Shown one piece after another: positions 49,401-58,205 of a stretch of 64,000 bases of DNA. The stretch's first letter is position 1, and every line of letters starts with the position of its first letter. The notes below the pieces were generated by a model. The model worked only from the letters and a program-made list of their open reading frames with translations, did no database searches and was not told the origin of the DNA. The DNA is taken from positions 1 through 64,000 of the IMG/VR virus record IMGVR_UViG_3300040758_000214; one strand, written 5' to 3'. Position numbers and translations under genes: made by a program. Origin of the DNA: a virus.

Positions 49401-50102
49401 ATGGAACCTAAACTTGATAAGAAAGCTCTTGAATGGGCTTGTAAACAATTAATATTAACTTCTGCAAAAAATAGTAAATATTTAAAAGAAAATTCTGAAA
49501 GTAAAGAAAGAATATTATTTGCTAAATGGGTTAAGGGATTAACATATAATCAAACATTAGGAATTTTATTTGAGCAAAATTATAAACCAAATACTCAAAA
49601 AATTAGAGATATTGAAGACGCCTATGCTATATTATCATTATTAGGATTTGCTTCATATCTAGGAACAGGAGCTGCAACATTAAAAAATATATTTCAAGAT
49701 AGAACGGGTAGAGCTGGAATATATTTTGCATCACATATATTAACTACAGCTTCTATGATTTTATATTATAAATATAAACAATATAAAGATCCTTGTTATC
49801 AAAAATGTAAGAATGTTTTACCTGCGCATATTAGAAATAGATATGAAGAACGTCACAGTTTAGAGGATCTACCTGAATATAATGTTTGTACTACTAAATG
49901 CGCATTAGACGCTGCTATTAATATATTAAGACAAATTAAAGGAGAAAAAGGAAAATGTTCTAGAACAGAAAAACCAGAAAAATGTATAGAACGATTAAAT
50001 AAATTAGAAATAAAATGGACTGAAAAAGTTAAAGATTTAAAAGATAGTTTGATAAAATATGAAAAAGAAGCTAGAGAGGAAAGAGAAACTCGTAAATATT
50101 AA
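49401..50102 (+). CDS. Family A membrane Cys protein, 233 aa
   Basis: Starts LDKKALEWACKQLILTSAKN and continues with KWVKGLTYNQTLGILFE. Hydrophobic stretches lie about 78-128. The C-terminal region has twin CX3C pairs (CYQKC and CTTKC) and GKCSRTEKPEKC, followed by KLEIKWTEKV. It is the intact paralog of the broken gene at 46146. It lies between family B copies and the gp26-like gene. Confidence 0.74.
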   Translation: MEPKLDKKALEWACKQLILTSAKNSKYLKENSESKERILFAKWVKGLTYNQTLGILFEQNYKPNTQKIRDIEDAYAILSLLGFASYLGTGAATLKNIFQDRTGRAGIYFASHILTTASMILYYKYKQYKDPCYQKCKNVLPAHIRNRYEERHSLEDLPEYNVCTTKCALDAAINILRQIKGEKGKCSRTEKPEKCIERLNKLEIKWTEKVKDLKDSLIKYEKEAREERETRKY

Positions 50103-50128
50103 ATCAACCAACGAAAGGAAATCAAAAA

Positions 50129-50917
50129 ATGTTTAGAGGATTCAATTTAAAGTATCCGGAATACGAAGTAATCACACCTCAGACTAAAAGATCATTTACT
50201 TTGAGGTCATTGAATGTCAGTGAAGAAGAGAATATGAAAGGGAGTATGATGACTCCATTGAAAATTACGGAGCATCTTAATTCATGTATTTATGAAGTCT
50301 TAATTAAAAAGCCAGATGATATTACTGACTTTAAATCTTTTTTAACTAAGACTACAATTAAAGATAGAGAAGCTTTATTGTATGGTCTTTATCATATTAC
50401 ATATGAAGAGATTAGAAATTATGAAATAAAATGTGCAGCATGTAAAAAGGATTATCCTGTTACAGCTAAAGCATCTGATATGTTTGGATTCAATATTTAT
50501 CCTAGTGATGATAATATATTAGACATACGTATTAGAGTTGATCTTCCTATATCTAAAGGTATTTCAGTTTATATTAAACAACCATCTTTAGAAGATGAAG
50601 TTTCATCTTTAAAAAATTATGCAACTTTAGCTGGAACTAATATGGATATTATCACTCAAACATTAATAATTGATAGATTTGAACAAAGTACTGATTCACC
50701 TGACCCAATTATTTATGATCAACGTGGTGATATTATAGATGCATATAGAAGTTTACCTTCTAAAGACAGAAAAGAAATCAATGCTAAATATACTGAAAAT
50801 TTTGGTAAATATGGTATTGAATTAAAAATGAGAACTTTCTGTCCATCATGTTCCAATGAGGAGGTAATCAATATCGACCTTGTCGAAAACTTTTTTCGTA
50901 TGGTGTACACGGTATGA
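50129..50917 (+). CDS. T4 gp26-like baseplate hub protein, 262 aa
   Basis: The order CAACKKDYPV and later TFCPSCSNEEV (two CxxC pairs), together with REALLYGLYHITYEEI, resembles T4 gp26-type baseplate hub assembly proteins. It is followed by a small gp51-like overlap gene and then gp25, as expected for a baseplate locus. The Cys pairs may form a zinc site. Assignment by motif and gene order. Confidence 0.68.
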   Translation: MFRGFNLKYPEYEVITPQTKRSFTLRSLNVSEEENMKGSMMTPLKITEHLNSCIYEVLIKKPDDITDFKSFLTKTTIKDREALLYGLYHITYEEIRNYEIKCAACKKDYPVTAKASDMFGFNIYPSDDNILDIRIRVDLPISKGISVYIKQPSLEDEVSSLKNYATLAGTNMDIITQTLIIDRFEQSTDSPDPIIYDQRGDIIDAYRSLPSKDRKEINAKYTENFGKYGIELKMRTFCPSCSNEEVINIDLVENFFRMVYTV

Positions 50918-51098
50918 TAATATAAGTGAGTTTAAGAAAAATTTACAAGAAAATATTTTTGCATGTAAAGAATTAACTGGAGAAGGATATATAGACATAA
51001 TGTCCTTACCTGTTGAAAGATTCTATGGTCTTATAAAATGGAAAACAGACTTAGAAAAAGATAAGCAAAAGATGATGAACGAAAAAATACAAAAATAG
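50880..51098 (+). CDS. Small baseplate-associated protein, 72 aa
   Basis: It overlaps the gp26-like gene by 38 nt in another frame. The only usual start codon in the open frame is TTG at 50880, 14 nt after GAGGAGGT, a long spacing; the product could otherwise arise by frameshifting. It contains NIFACKELTGEGYIDIMSLP and a charged helix. T4 gp51, a hub assembly protein, is the best positional match. Confidence 0.55.
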   Translation: MSKTFFVWCTRYDNISEFKKNLQENIFACKELTGEGYIDIMSLPVERFYGLIKWKTDLEKDKQKMMNEKIQK

Positions 51099-51108
51099 GA
51101 TATAATAA

Positions 51109-51543
51109 ATGGCCTCAATTCTAGACAAATTTATTAATAACTCTATAGGTGCACGTGGTAGGATTACAGATTATACATCTACTATTACACCATCTGGAGA
51201 CTTTGATAGAATTTATGAATTAAATGCTATTTTAATGTCATGGAATACTATATTAATTACTCCATTAAGAAGTTATACATATGATCCTGATTTTGGTTCT
51301 GAGTTATATAAATATGTATTTGAACCGTGTGATGATTTTACAAAAGATGAAATTCAAAATGAGATTAAATTAAGATTAACAACATATGATGATAGAGCTT
51401 CTATTGAATCAATTGATATTTCATATTTTCCTAATAAAAAAGGATTCACTGTAAATATAATAGCAAATTATCAAGGAACTACTGGGAGTTTAAATACTCC
51501 TATAGATCAATCTACATATTACAATTTCTTGAGATCTCAATGA
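51109..51543 (+). CDS. GPW/gp25-type baseplate wedge protein
   Basis: LNAILMSWNTILITPLRSYTYDPDFGSELYKY is the GPW/gp25 core, a lysozyme-like fold without lytic residues that sits at the wedge-sheath interface. At 144 residues it matches the family. It is followed by a 4-nt overlap with the next gene. Confidence 0.9.
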   Translation: MASILDKFINNSIGARGRITDYTSTITPSGDFDRIYELNAILMSWNTILITPLRSYTYDPDFGSELYKYVFEPCDDFTKDEIQNEIKLRLTTYDDRASIESIDISYFPNKKGFTVNIIANYQGTTGSLNTPIDQSTYYNFLRSQ

Positions 51544-52040
51544 AAATATTCTATTATTTTGTATTAAAGAATTATCGTGGATTATTTCGTAAAAAGTTTG
51601 TTGGGAATACCCACTTATTCTTAATTCCTAGAGCTGGTGATGATTATCTATATTTAGCCCTTTTAGGAAATATTGTAGATGAAGATAATTCATATGCTTG
51701 CGTATTAATATCAAGAATTCCTGATGATTTATTAGATGAAATAATTAATGGTGAACATAAACATTTTGGTGAAAGATTTGAATTAATTGATGAAATAAAA
51801 GTGAACACTATTAATGAGAATAAAGGTGAATATGAAATAAAAGTATTAAGTAAAAGTCAGCATATTCTTTCCGATTTAGAAATGATATATAATGAAGACT
51901 TAAGTTCAAATTCAAAAAGGATTTATATTATTAAAGGTAAATTAAATTTATCAACAGAAGATGTTGGATTAGATTCAACACTTAGAATTGATGCTTATAA
52001 AAAGTTAGCATTAGTTTCTAATAAAAATAGGAAAGTCTGA
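51540..52040 (+). CDS. Hypothetical baseplate-locus protein, 166 aa
   Basis: A soluble protein with a basic first third (NYRGLFRKKFVG) and an acidic middle (ISRIPDDLLDEI). Four-base overlap with gp25 indicates coupled translation, so a virion assembly role is likely. No family was recognised. Confidence 0.6.
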   Translation: MKIFYYFVLKNYRGLFRKKFVGNTHLFLIPRAGDDYLYLALLGNIVDEDNSYACVLISRIPDDLLDEIINGEHKHFGERFELIDEIKVNTINENKGEYEIKVLSKSQHILSDLEMIYNEDLSSNSKRIYIIKGKLNLSTEDVGLDSTLRIDAYKKLALVSNKNRKV

Positions 52041-52054
52041 TCGGGGAGGATATG

Positions 52055-52630
52055 ATGACTAAAGAAATTAAACTTGATAAAAAAGCTCTTGAATGGGCTT
52101 GTAAACAATTAATGATAAACTCAGCTAAAAATGATAAAGTAATTAAAGAAAGTACTTCATTATCGGAACATGTAAAATTCATTAGTTGGATTAATGAATT
52201 ATCTTATATTCAAACCTTAATGTTATTCTTTGATAATAAATATATTAAAGTTAATGAACAACATGTAGCTGAGCCTCAGATTAGACAAAAAGAGTCTAAA
52301 ATTAAAACTGCTCTAAAATATGGATTGGCTGGTGTTGCTGGAGGTATGGTTAATAATGGAACAGGATTAGCTGCAATGTTAGTTTATTATTTTTATAGAA
52401 GATCAAATGATGTTTGTCACAATCAATGTAAAACATCAGCTGATAGTAAGAAATGCCAATATATTTGCAGAGTTACTGCAGCTAATCAAGTTTTAAATAA
52501 TATTAAATCTGAAATAGGTAAATGTAATAAAATGTCTAAACCTGATAAATGTAGAAATAATTTACAAAAGATGGCTAATAAATGGAACAAAATATTGATG
52601 CATAATAAGGCTAAGTTGGATCAATTATAA
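52055..52630 (+). CDS. Family A membrane Cys protein, 191 aa
   Basis: Begins LDKKALEWACKQLMINSAKN and has the GLAGVAGGMVNNGTGLAAML hydrophobic part. It ends with CHNQC, CQYIC and GKCNKMSKPDKC, then KWNKIL. The second ATG (52055) is the better start because the first is only 2 nt from GGAGG. It is the shortest full-length copy. Confidence 0.73.
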   Translation: MTKEIKLDKKALEWACKQLMINSAKNDKVIKESTSLSEHVKFISWINELSYIQTLMLFFDNKYIKVNEQHVAEPQIRQKESKIKTALKYGLAGVAGGMVNNGTGLAAMLVYYFYRRSNDVCHNQCKTSADSKKCQYICRVTAANQVLNNIKSEIGKCNKMSKPDKCRNNLQKMANKWNKILMHNKAKLDQL

Positions 52631-52651
52631 ATAATGGAGGATAGAAAACAA

Positions 52652-53362
52652 ATGGAAAAGAAAGTGGTAAAAAAGGAAGTTAAGAAAGAAGTAAAGAAAC
52701 CTGTTCAAGAATCAAAAGAAATAGTTCTTGATAAAAAGGCTTTAGAATATGCTATTAGAAAAATGTTATTCTCCTCTATTTCTGAGAGTAAAATTCTAAG
52801 AGAAAAATTATCTTTTGATGACCATATTAAACTTTGCGAATGGACTACTAAACTTACTTATGAAAATTTAATCCTTGTTTATTTAGGTGAGAATCCTAAG
52901 TCTAAATTAAATGAACAAGATGCAGGTAAAATTAGAGATTTTGAAGGAAGAGCTAAAACCGCTATGAAATATGGCTTTGCTGGTCTTGCCGGTGGATATG
53001 GTATTAAAAAGGCTGCTGGTAAAATAGGTGTTGCATCTAAACTTCCTGGTGCAACTAAAACTATTGGCGCAGCAATGTTGGCATTTTATATATTTAGAAA
53101 ATTTACAGATCCATGTTTTAGAAAATGTTTAGGTACAGGCACTTTAGGTGTAATGGGCAAGAAACATAAACTTTGTAAATATGAATGCCAAATTAATGCA
53201 ATAAAAACTGTATTAGGGCAGCTCAGAAGTCAAAAGAGTGTATGTGCTAAAACTCATAATCCAGAAAAGTGCCTAAGGCAATTATCTAAGCTCGAAATTA
53301 AATGGGCTAAAAAATTACAAGAAACTTTAGCTAAATTTAATGAAACCCGTGCAAAGATATAA
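52652..53362 (+). CDS. Family A membrane Cys protein, 236 aa
   Basis: A Lys/Val/Glu-rich start (VVKKEVKKEVKK) precedes the usual LDKKALEYAIRKML domain. It ends with CFRKC, CKYEC and VCAKTHNPEKC, then KWAKKL. An ATG at 52634 also opens the frame, but GGAGG overlaps it, so 52652 is preferred. Confidence 0.72.
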   Translation: MEKKVVKKEVKKEVKKPVQESKEIVLDKKALEYAIRKMLFSSISESKILREKLSFDDHIKLCEWTTKLTYENLILVYLGENPKSKLNEQDAGKIRDFEGRAKTAMKYGFAGLAGGYGIKKAAGKIGVASKLPGATKTIGAAMLAFYIFRKFTDPCFRKCLGTGTLGVMGKKHKLCKYECQINAIKTVLGQLRSQKSVCAKTHNPEKCLRQLSKLEIKWAKKLQETLAKFNETRAKI

Positions 53363-53897
53363 ATCAATAAAGTCATTTATATTAGAGACAATTTCTAAGA
53401 GTAAAATATTACGAAAGAAATTGTCTCTATCAGAACATCTAAAATTGTATAAATGGGCTACACAATTAAATGAAGATCAACTATGTGATTATTTATTTGA
53501 ATCTAATCATATTCCTAATTACACAGTTCAAAAAATTTTAGATGTAGGATTGGCTGCTGCAGTAATAGCACCTATTCCTGGGAGTGAATGGTTATTTTTA
53601 GCTGTAAGATATTTAGAAGAAAATTTTAGTAAACAGTGTTTGAAAAAATGTGAATCAAGAAAACATGAAAAGCAAATTTGCTATTGGAGCTGTCATCTGG
53701 ATTCAATAATTAAAGTTAGAACAATTATAGAACAAGAATATAATAAATGTCGTTATGAACCATTAGAAAAATCAAAAAATAAATGTTTTAAAAAACTAGG
53801 ATATTTATTAGGTAGATGGAAAGATAGAGAATTAAAAATTAAAAATAAAGTAGATATAATGCAAAGAATGAAAGTCATTAATAGACTACGGAGATAA
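53340..53897 (+). CDS. Truncated family A Cys protein, 185 aa
   Basis: It overlaps the previous gene by 23 nt and lacks the LDKKALE start. SEHLKLYKWATQLNEDQL matches the paralogs' middle, and CLKKC, CYWSC and KCRYEPLEKSKNKC form the terminal Cys hairpin. The hydrophobic region is shorter. This looks like an N-terminally shortened duplicate. Confidence 0.68.
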   Translation: MKPVQRYKSIKSFILETISKSKILRKKLSLSEHLKLYKWATQLNEDQLCDYLFESNHIPNYTVQKILDVGLAAAVIAPIPGSEWLFLAVRYLEENFSKQCLKKCESRKHEKQICYWSCHLDSIIKVRTIIEQEYNKCRYEPLEKSKNKCFKKLGYLLGRWKDRELKIKNKVDIMQRMKVINRLRR

Positions 53898-53902
53898 TCA
53901 TA

Positions 53903-54544
53903 ATGCAATTGTATAACAGAATATATGATTACATTAAAGACTATCAAAGTTTAGTATATGACACATATAGCAAACATGTAGTTGCATATCCTATTACATA
54001 TTATCATTTAGATATAACTACAGTTGTATGGGATGATAAGAACCTCATGGGCGGATACTATGAAAGGATTGGTGAATTATCAGGATTGAAATGGGATAAA
54101 ATATTATTGCTTCCTGTTTATTATACTGAAGAAATGATTGCTCAATGGAATGCTGAAGATATAGGTTATGTATCATTTACTGAAACTTATGCCATTATTC
54201 CTGAGACTTATGGATTTATACCTTATCCAAATGATGTAATAAAAATAGATCAATTGTATCAACCACAACCTGATAATAAATATACTATTTATACATGTAC
54301 TGGAGTTTCAAAAAGTACAACAGATAAAGTTTTTTATAAATTACATTTTGAGGTTGAACAATCTAGAACTCCAGCTGATATGGATTTACAATTATCAAAT
54401 ACTTATACATGGTTAGATTATACTAAAAAGATTCATACTTTAAATGATGCAACATTCTTAACAAATATGTTATCTAAAAATCAACAATTGAAGGAAAATT
54501 CAAAAATAAAGTATGATAAGAATGTAGGATATTATTTTTTATAA
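53903..54544 (+). CDS. Probable virion protein, 213 aa
   Basis: A soluble protein with no signal or Cys motif, rich in Tyr and Asp (YLDYTKKIHT, LPVYYTEEMI). It lies in the tail block between the Cys paralogs and a small secreted protein. No family was recognised. Confidence 0.6.
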   Translation: MQLYNRIYDYIKDYQSLVYDTYSKHVVAYPITYYHLDITTVVWDDKNLMGGYYERIGELSGLKWDKILLLPVYYTEEMIAQWNAEDIGYVSFTETYAIIPETYGFIPYPNDVIKIDQLYQPQPDNKYTIYTCTGVSKSTTDKVFYKLHFEVEQSRTPADMDLQLSNTYTWLDYTKKIHTLNDATFLTNMLSKNQQLKENSKIKYDKNVGYYFL

Positions 54545-54557
54545 GAAAGGAAAAGTG

Positions 54558-54929
54558 ATGAACAAATTAATTTCATTATTTATTCTATTATTTATAATGG
54601 GATCTTATAATTTAGTTTATGCAATAGATGGATTTATATCTGCAGAAATTGATTCAGATGTTTATGGTAAACATTTAGCTCCAGATTTTCAAGGGCAATT
54701 AGGACAAGTGTTTGGTGATTATAGAATTTATGGAGCTTTTGAAAGATGTAATGAAACTCCAATATTTACTAATAGTGATGAACATTACAGACTTGGAATT
54801 GAATATAATCATTTTGATAACTTAAAATTAGAAGCTGGGCCTGGATTATATCACGGACGAGCTTTTTTATTTGGGAAAATTACATACTCATTTGATACAT
54901 CGAGGAAAGGAGATGCCAAAACTAAATAA
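54558..54929 (+). CDS. Small secreted or outer-membrane-like protein, 123 aa
   Basis: The ATG at 54558 gives a signal peptide (LISLFILLFIMGSYNLVYA). The rest has alternating strands such as YRLGIEYNHFDNLKLEAGP and ends with FGKITYSF, the aromatic C-terminus pattern of small outer-membrane barrels, then a short polar tail. A phage protein that changes the outer membrane is possible. An upstream GTG is an alternative start. Confidence 0.62.
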   Translation: MNKLISLFILLFIMGSYNLVYAIDGFISAEIDSDVYGKHLAPDFQGQLGQVFGDYRIYGAFERCNETPIFTNSDEHYRLGIEYNHFDNLKLEAGPGLYHGRAFLFGKITYSFDTSRKGDAKTK

Positions 54930-55263
54930 TTGGATTGATAAAATTTGTATTACTATATCTGATTTATTAGGAACTAATTTTTGTATATTTATATTTATAC
55001 TTATAGCATTTGTTCCTTTATATTATCAAACACCAAAAACAATATCAGAATGGCAAAATTGGTTAAGCCAAACATGTATTCAATTAGTCGCTCTTGCAGT
55101 ATTACAAAAAGGAACTAAAATTGAAGGTAATCGTACATATAATATGCAAAAAGAAACTCATGATACAGTAATGAATGAATTTGCTGAAGTTAAAGAAATG
55201 CATGAGTTCTTACTGAAAGAGATAAAAGAAACTAAAATATATTGTAAAGGATGCAAGAATTAG
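54913..55263 (+). CDS. Membrane protein with C-terminal helix, 116 aa
   Basis: The ATG at 54913, after AGGAAAGG, starts inside the end of the previous gene. Residues about 22-40 form a hydrophobic helix (FCIFIFILIAFVPLY) and a second weak one follows. The C-terminus is a charged helix ending IYCKGCKN. It is unclassified. Confidence 0.6.
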   Translation: MPKLNNWIDKICITISDLLGTNFCIFIFILIAFVPLYYQTPKTISEWQNWLSQTCIQLVALAVLQKGTKIEGNRTYNMQKETHDTVMNEFAEVKEMHEFLLKEIKETKIYCKGCKN

Positions 55264-55289
55264 CAACAAACTATCCTTAGTATTTTTAT

Positions 55290-55362
55290 AAAATTTATTC
55301 GATTTGCTATAGGTATTTCTTGATGTATTTTTAACATTTTAGTTATAGCAACAAACTAAAAT
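55290..55362 (+). repeat. Repeat family R, copy B1
   Basis: Contains CGATTTGCTATAGGTATTTC, TTGATGTATTTTTAACATTT and TAGCAACAAACTAAAA blocks, matching copy A2 (5590-5671) read on the other strand. A partial TAGCAACAAACTA block also lies at 55261, just before. Confidence 0.75.
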
Positions 55363-55417
55363 AGAATAAAGAAGTAACATATCATTAAATGTTTGTTGTT
55401 CAAAAATATGTACTAAA

Positions 55418-55490
55418 ATATAAAATCGTACGTTTTTCCATAGGCGTTTCTTGATTTATTTTTAACATTTTGAATTTAGCACACAACTAA
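55418..55490 (+). repeat. Repeat family R, copy B2
   Basis: Has the TAAAATCGTACGTTTTTCCA, TAGGCGTTTCTTGATTTATT and TTTAGCACACAACTAAAAA blocks. The first is the exact partner of copy A1 at 5497. Followed by the TTTTTAGAGGTTAAAG leader. Confidence 0.75.
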
Positions 55491-55517
55491 AAATATTTTT
55501 AGAGGTTAAAGACCAAA

Positions 55518-55694
55518 ATGAGTAAATTTAAAACAATTGTTGAGGCTTTAATTGCATCATCAAATTATATACTAAGAGACATAGAAATTACTGATGATAA
55601 GATAGTTGCCGATTCTGGTAAAAAAGTTATTGCTAAAATTGAACTTGCAGTTGACACTCTTTTAAAAATAAGAAAAGAAGATAAGGATAAATAA
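55518..55694 (+). CDS. Small protein, 58 aa
   Basis: The ATG at 55518 opens MSKFKTIVEALIASSNYIL, ending KEDKDK. It follows the repeat array with AGAGGT upstream, just as the 40-aa gene at 5702 does. A helix-rich, weakly acidic protein of unknown role, 3 nt before the gp6-like gene. Confidence 0.62.
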   Translation: MSKFKTIVEALIASSNYILRDIEITDDKIVADSGKKVIAKIELAVDTLLKIRKEDKDK

Positions 55695-55697
55695 ATA

Positions 55698-58205
55698 ATG
55701 GCAAGTACTCCTACGACTGACACACAGACCAGTATTTCTAATCAAGTATATTTATCCCGTGATAATATCCGTAATCAAATAATTGAATTAGCTCAAACTT
55801 ATCTAGATTTAAAAGATGTTGATTTAACAAAGTCTTCTTTCTTATCTTTTATAATTAATGTAATGTCTACATTAACATCCAATCTTTTATTTTATGAAGC
55901 AAGTGTATTTAGAGAATTCTTTTTAACGCAAGCACAGCTTCCCTCATCGGTATTAAATTTATCGACCTTTATAGGATATACACCAAAACTTGCATCGTAC
56001 TCAGTGGCAGAATTATTGGTTACAGTACCATTAACTTTTGATAGTTCTAATATAACTTTTGATATTCCATCTCAATTTAATTTTTATGCAAATGATTTAA
56101 CCTTTCAAACATATTTTGATTCTTTAGTTACTGTAACCAATAATAATTCTGCAACTATACTTTGCACTGAGAATAATAAAATATTTAATTTACCAGTATA
56201 TATAGATACAACATCTACAAATACTCTTTCATTTATATTACCTGTAAATCAATATCAAACTGTAGTTCAAGAATTTCAATTAGATTCTGACATACAGACT
56301 TATCAATTTGTCTCATTGGATGTTCCATTTTCAGGACAAATTGCAGATATTTTAGTTGAAGTAAATTATCCAAATAGTTTAGCATGGATTACATATACAC
56401 AATTTAATAGTTTATATTTAATGGCTGCTACAGATTTAGGATATACAATAAAAAGGACAACCTCTGGTGTAACATTGAATTTTGGAAATGGTTTAATTGG
56501 ATTCCAACCTATTCCCGGTTCTTCAGTAAGAGTTACTATTGAATTAACAGAAGGTGAAAATGGAAATGTAATTGCTGGTTCTATATCTCAAGGGGATAGA
56601 TTATATACTCAAAGTGATAATGTTACAGAATTGGTTAGTTATACAGTTTCTAATCCAACTTCATCTAGTGGCGGAGCAGATGAGGAATCTTCTGATCAAA
56701 TTAAATCAAATGCAATTAAAAATTTAGTATCTATGAATAGATTAGTTTCAGAAACTGACTATTTGTATGCAGATGTAGTATTACAAACTTCACCAATAAC
56801 TACACCATTTCCTGTATTAAAAAGATCAGATGTTAAAATTAATGAGATTCAATTATATAGTGCTATTAATTATTTAAGTGGAATAGTTCCTACAAGAAAT
56901 TTAGTTTATAATACAAATACTGGAAATTTAAATATTCCAAGAGGAACTATTATAAACGATAATGGAACTAATTTTTATACTTTATTTGATTTAAATGTAG
57001 ATTTAATAAATAGTTGTACTTATTATAATTATACAGTTTATCAAATTACTCAGGTTGTTTCATTATTATCAAGTTATGGATCTACATATAATTTAGTTGC
57101 AAATGCTTTAACGATTACTAAAAATTTAGATTCTTCTGTTACATTAGATTTAGGTTATCAATCTACAGAATCTGATTATCAAACTGCATCATGTACGATG
57201 ACTATTCAACAAGGAAATCTTAGTTATAGTTTTTCCAATGATTATAATAATAGCCAATTCACTTATACATTTCCATCTTATTTAAATGTACCTGATGGTA
57301 GCTTAACTTTTATTTTTACAATATCTCATAATAATACTACAATATCTCAGTATTCTGTTAATTCAATTATTAGACAAGATTTAAGTCAATTTATGTTATC
57401 CAATACTTTAATAGATGGAACAAGTGTTATTATATATGATATTCCTGGAATTGAACAAGATTATTATGATGACTTATCTACAGTTTCATCTAAAAGAGAT
57501 TTTGAATTAAATGTATTACAATCAATGTTAACTTCATTTAATTTCTCTAATTATAGAATGATGACAGATTTTACAAATATTAAATTTACAAATACATCTG
57601 GTTTAATGATGAATATGCAATTAAATACTACAACACAAAAAGATGTAAAAGATATTTATTTGACTGCAGTTCCTTCTAATCCAACTCTTGGTGATAGATA
57701 TATTGTAACAGGAGCAGAAGGTGGAGCATGGTCTGGACAAAATTGGACTATTGCTCAATGTATTCATACAAGCCCAACATCATGGTCATTCCAAACATGT
57801 TCTACAGATGATATAGTCTATGTTACAAATAAAGGATTAAAATATATTTTTAGTGAAGGAACTTGGGTTCTTCCAAATTATCAAATACCATTACAAATTT
57901 CATTAGAAGTATTTAGATCTCCAATTTATTTTGGTGGAGATAATGATTTAGCTAATGCAATCACAACTGCATTATTAACTGCATTTAGTTCTAGATTTGG
58001 ATCCAATATTGAATTATATAGATCCGAAATAATTTCAATTGTTCAATCCATAGATGGTGTAAACCATTGTAGATTAATTACTCCAGCTTCTAATATTTTC
58101 TTTAATTTTAGTATAGATAATTTTACTCAAGACCAATTATTAAATTATGGACCTGAATATGTATTCTTTACAGCAGATGATATTACAGTAAAGGTCATAC
58201 AATAA
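55698..58205 (+). CDS. gp6/baseplate J-like wedge protein with inserted beta domain
   Basis: The N-terminal region (LTKSSFLSFIINVMSTLTSN and EASVFREFFLTQAQ) and the mid segment FGNGLIGFQPIPGSSVRVT, followed by GENGNV, match baseplate J/gp6 wedge proteins. At about 655-730 there is an insert (NPTLGDRYIVTGAEGGAWSG, SWSFQTCSTDDIVYV, EGTWVL) resembling the small beta domain of DUF2793-type tail proteins. It forms the inner baseplate dimer. Confidence 0.82.
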   Translation: MASTPTTDTQTSISNQVYLSRDNIRNQIIELAQTYLDLKDVDLTKSSFLSFIINVMSTLTSNLLFYEASVFREFFLTQAQLPSSVLNLSTFIGYTPKLASYSVAELLVTVPLTFDSSNITFDIPSQFNFYANDLTFQTYFDSLVTVTNNNSATILCTENNKIFNLPVYIDTTSTNTLSFILPVNQYQTVVQEFQLDSDIQTYQFVSLDVPFSGQIADILVEVNYPNSLAWITYTQFNSLYLMAATDLGYTIKRTTSGVTLNFGNGLIGFQPIPGSSVRVTIELTEGENGNVIAGSISQGDRLYTQSDNVTELVSYTVSNPTSSSGGADEESSDQIKSNAIKNLVSMNRLVSETDYLYADVVLQTSPITTPFPVLKRSDVKINEIQLYSAINYLSGIVPTRNLVYNTNTGNLNIPRGTIINDNGTNFYTLFDLNVDLINSCTYYNYTVYQITQVVSLLSSYGSTYNLVANALTITKNLDSSVTLDLGYQSTESDYQTASCTMTIQQGNLSYSFSNDYNNSQFTYTFPSYLNVPDGSLTFIFTISHNNTTISQYSVNSIIRQDLSQFMLSNTLIDGTSVIIYDIPGIEQDYYDDLSTVSSKRDFELNVLQSMLTSFNFSNYRMMTDFTNIKFTNTSGLMMNMQLNTTTQKDVKDIYLTAVPSNPTLGDRYIVTGAEGGAWSGQNWTIAQCIHTSPTSWSFQTCSTDDIVYVTNKGLKYIFSEGTWVLPNYQIPLQISLEVFRSPIYFGGDNDLANAITTALLTAFSSRFGSNIELYRSEIISIVQSIDGVNHCRLITPASNIFFNFSIDNFTQDQLLNYGPEYVFFTADDITVKVIQ

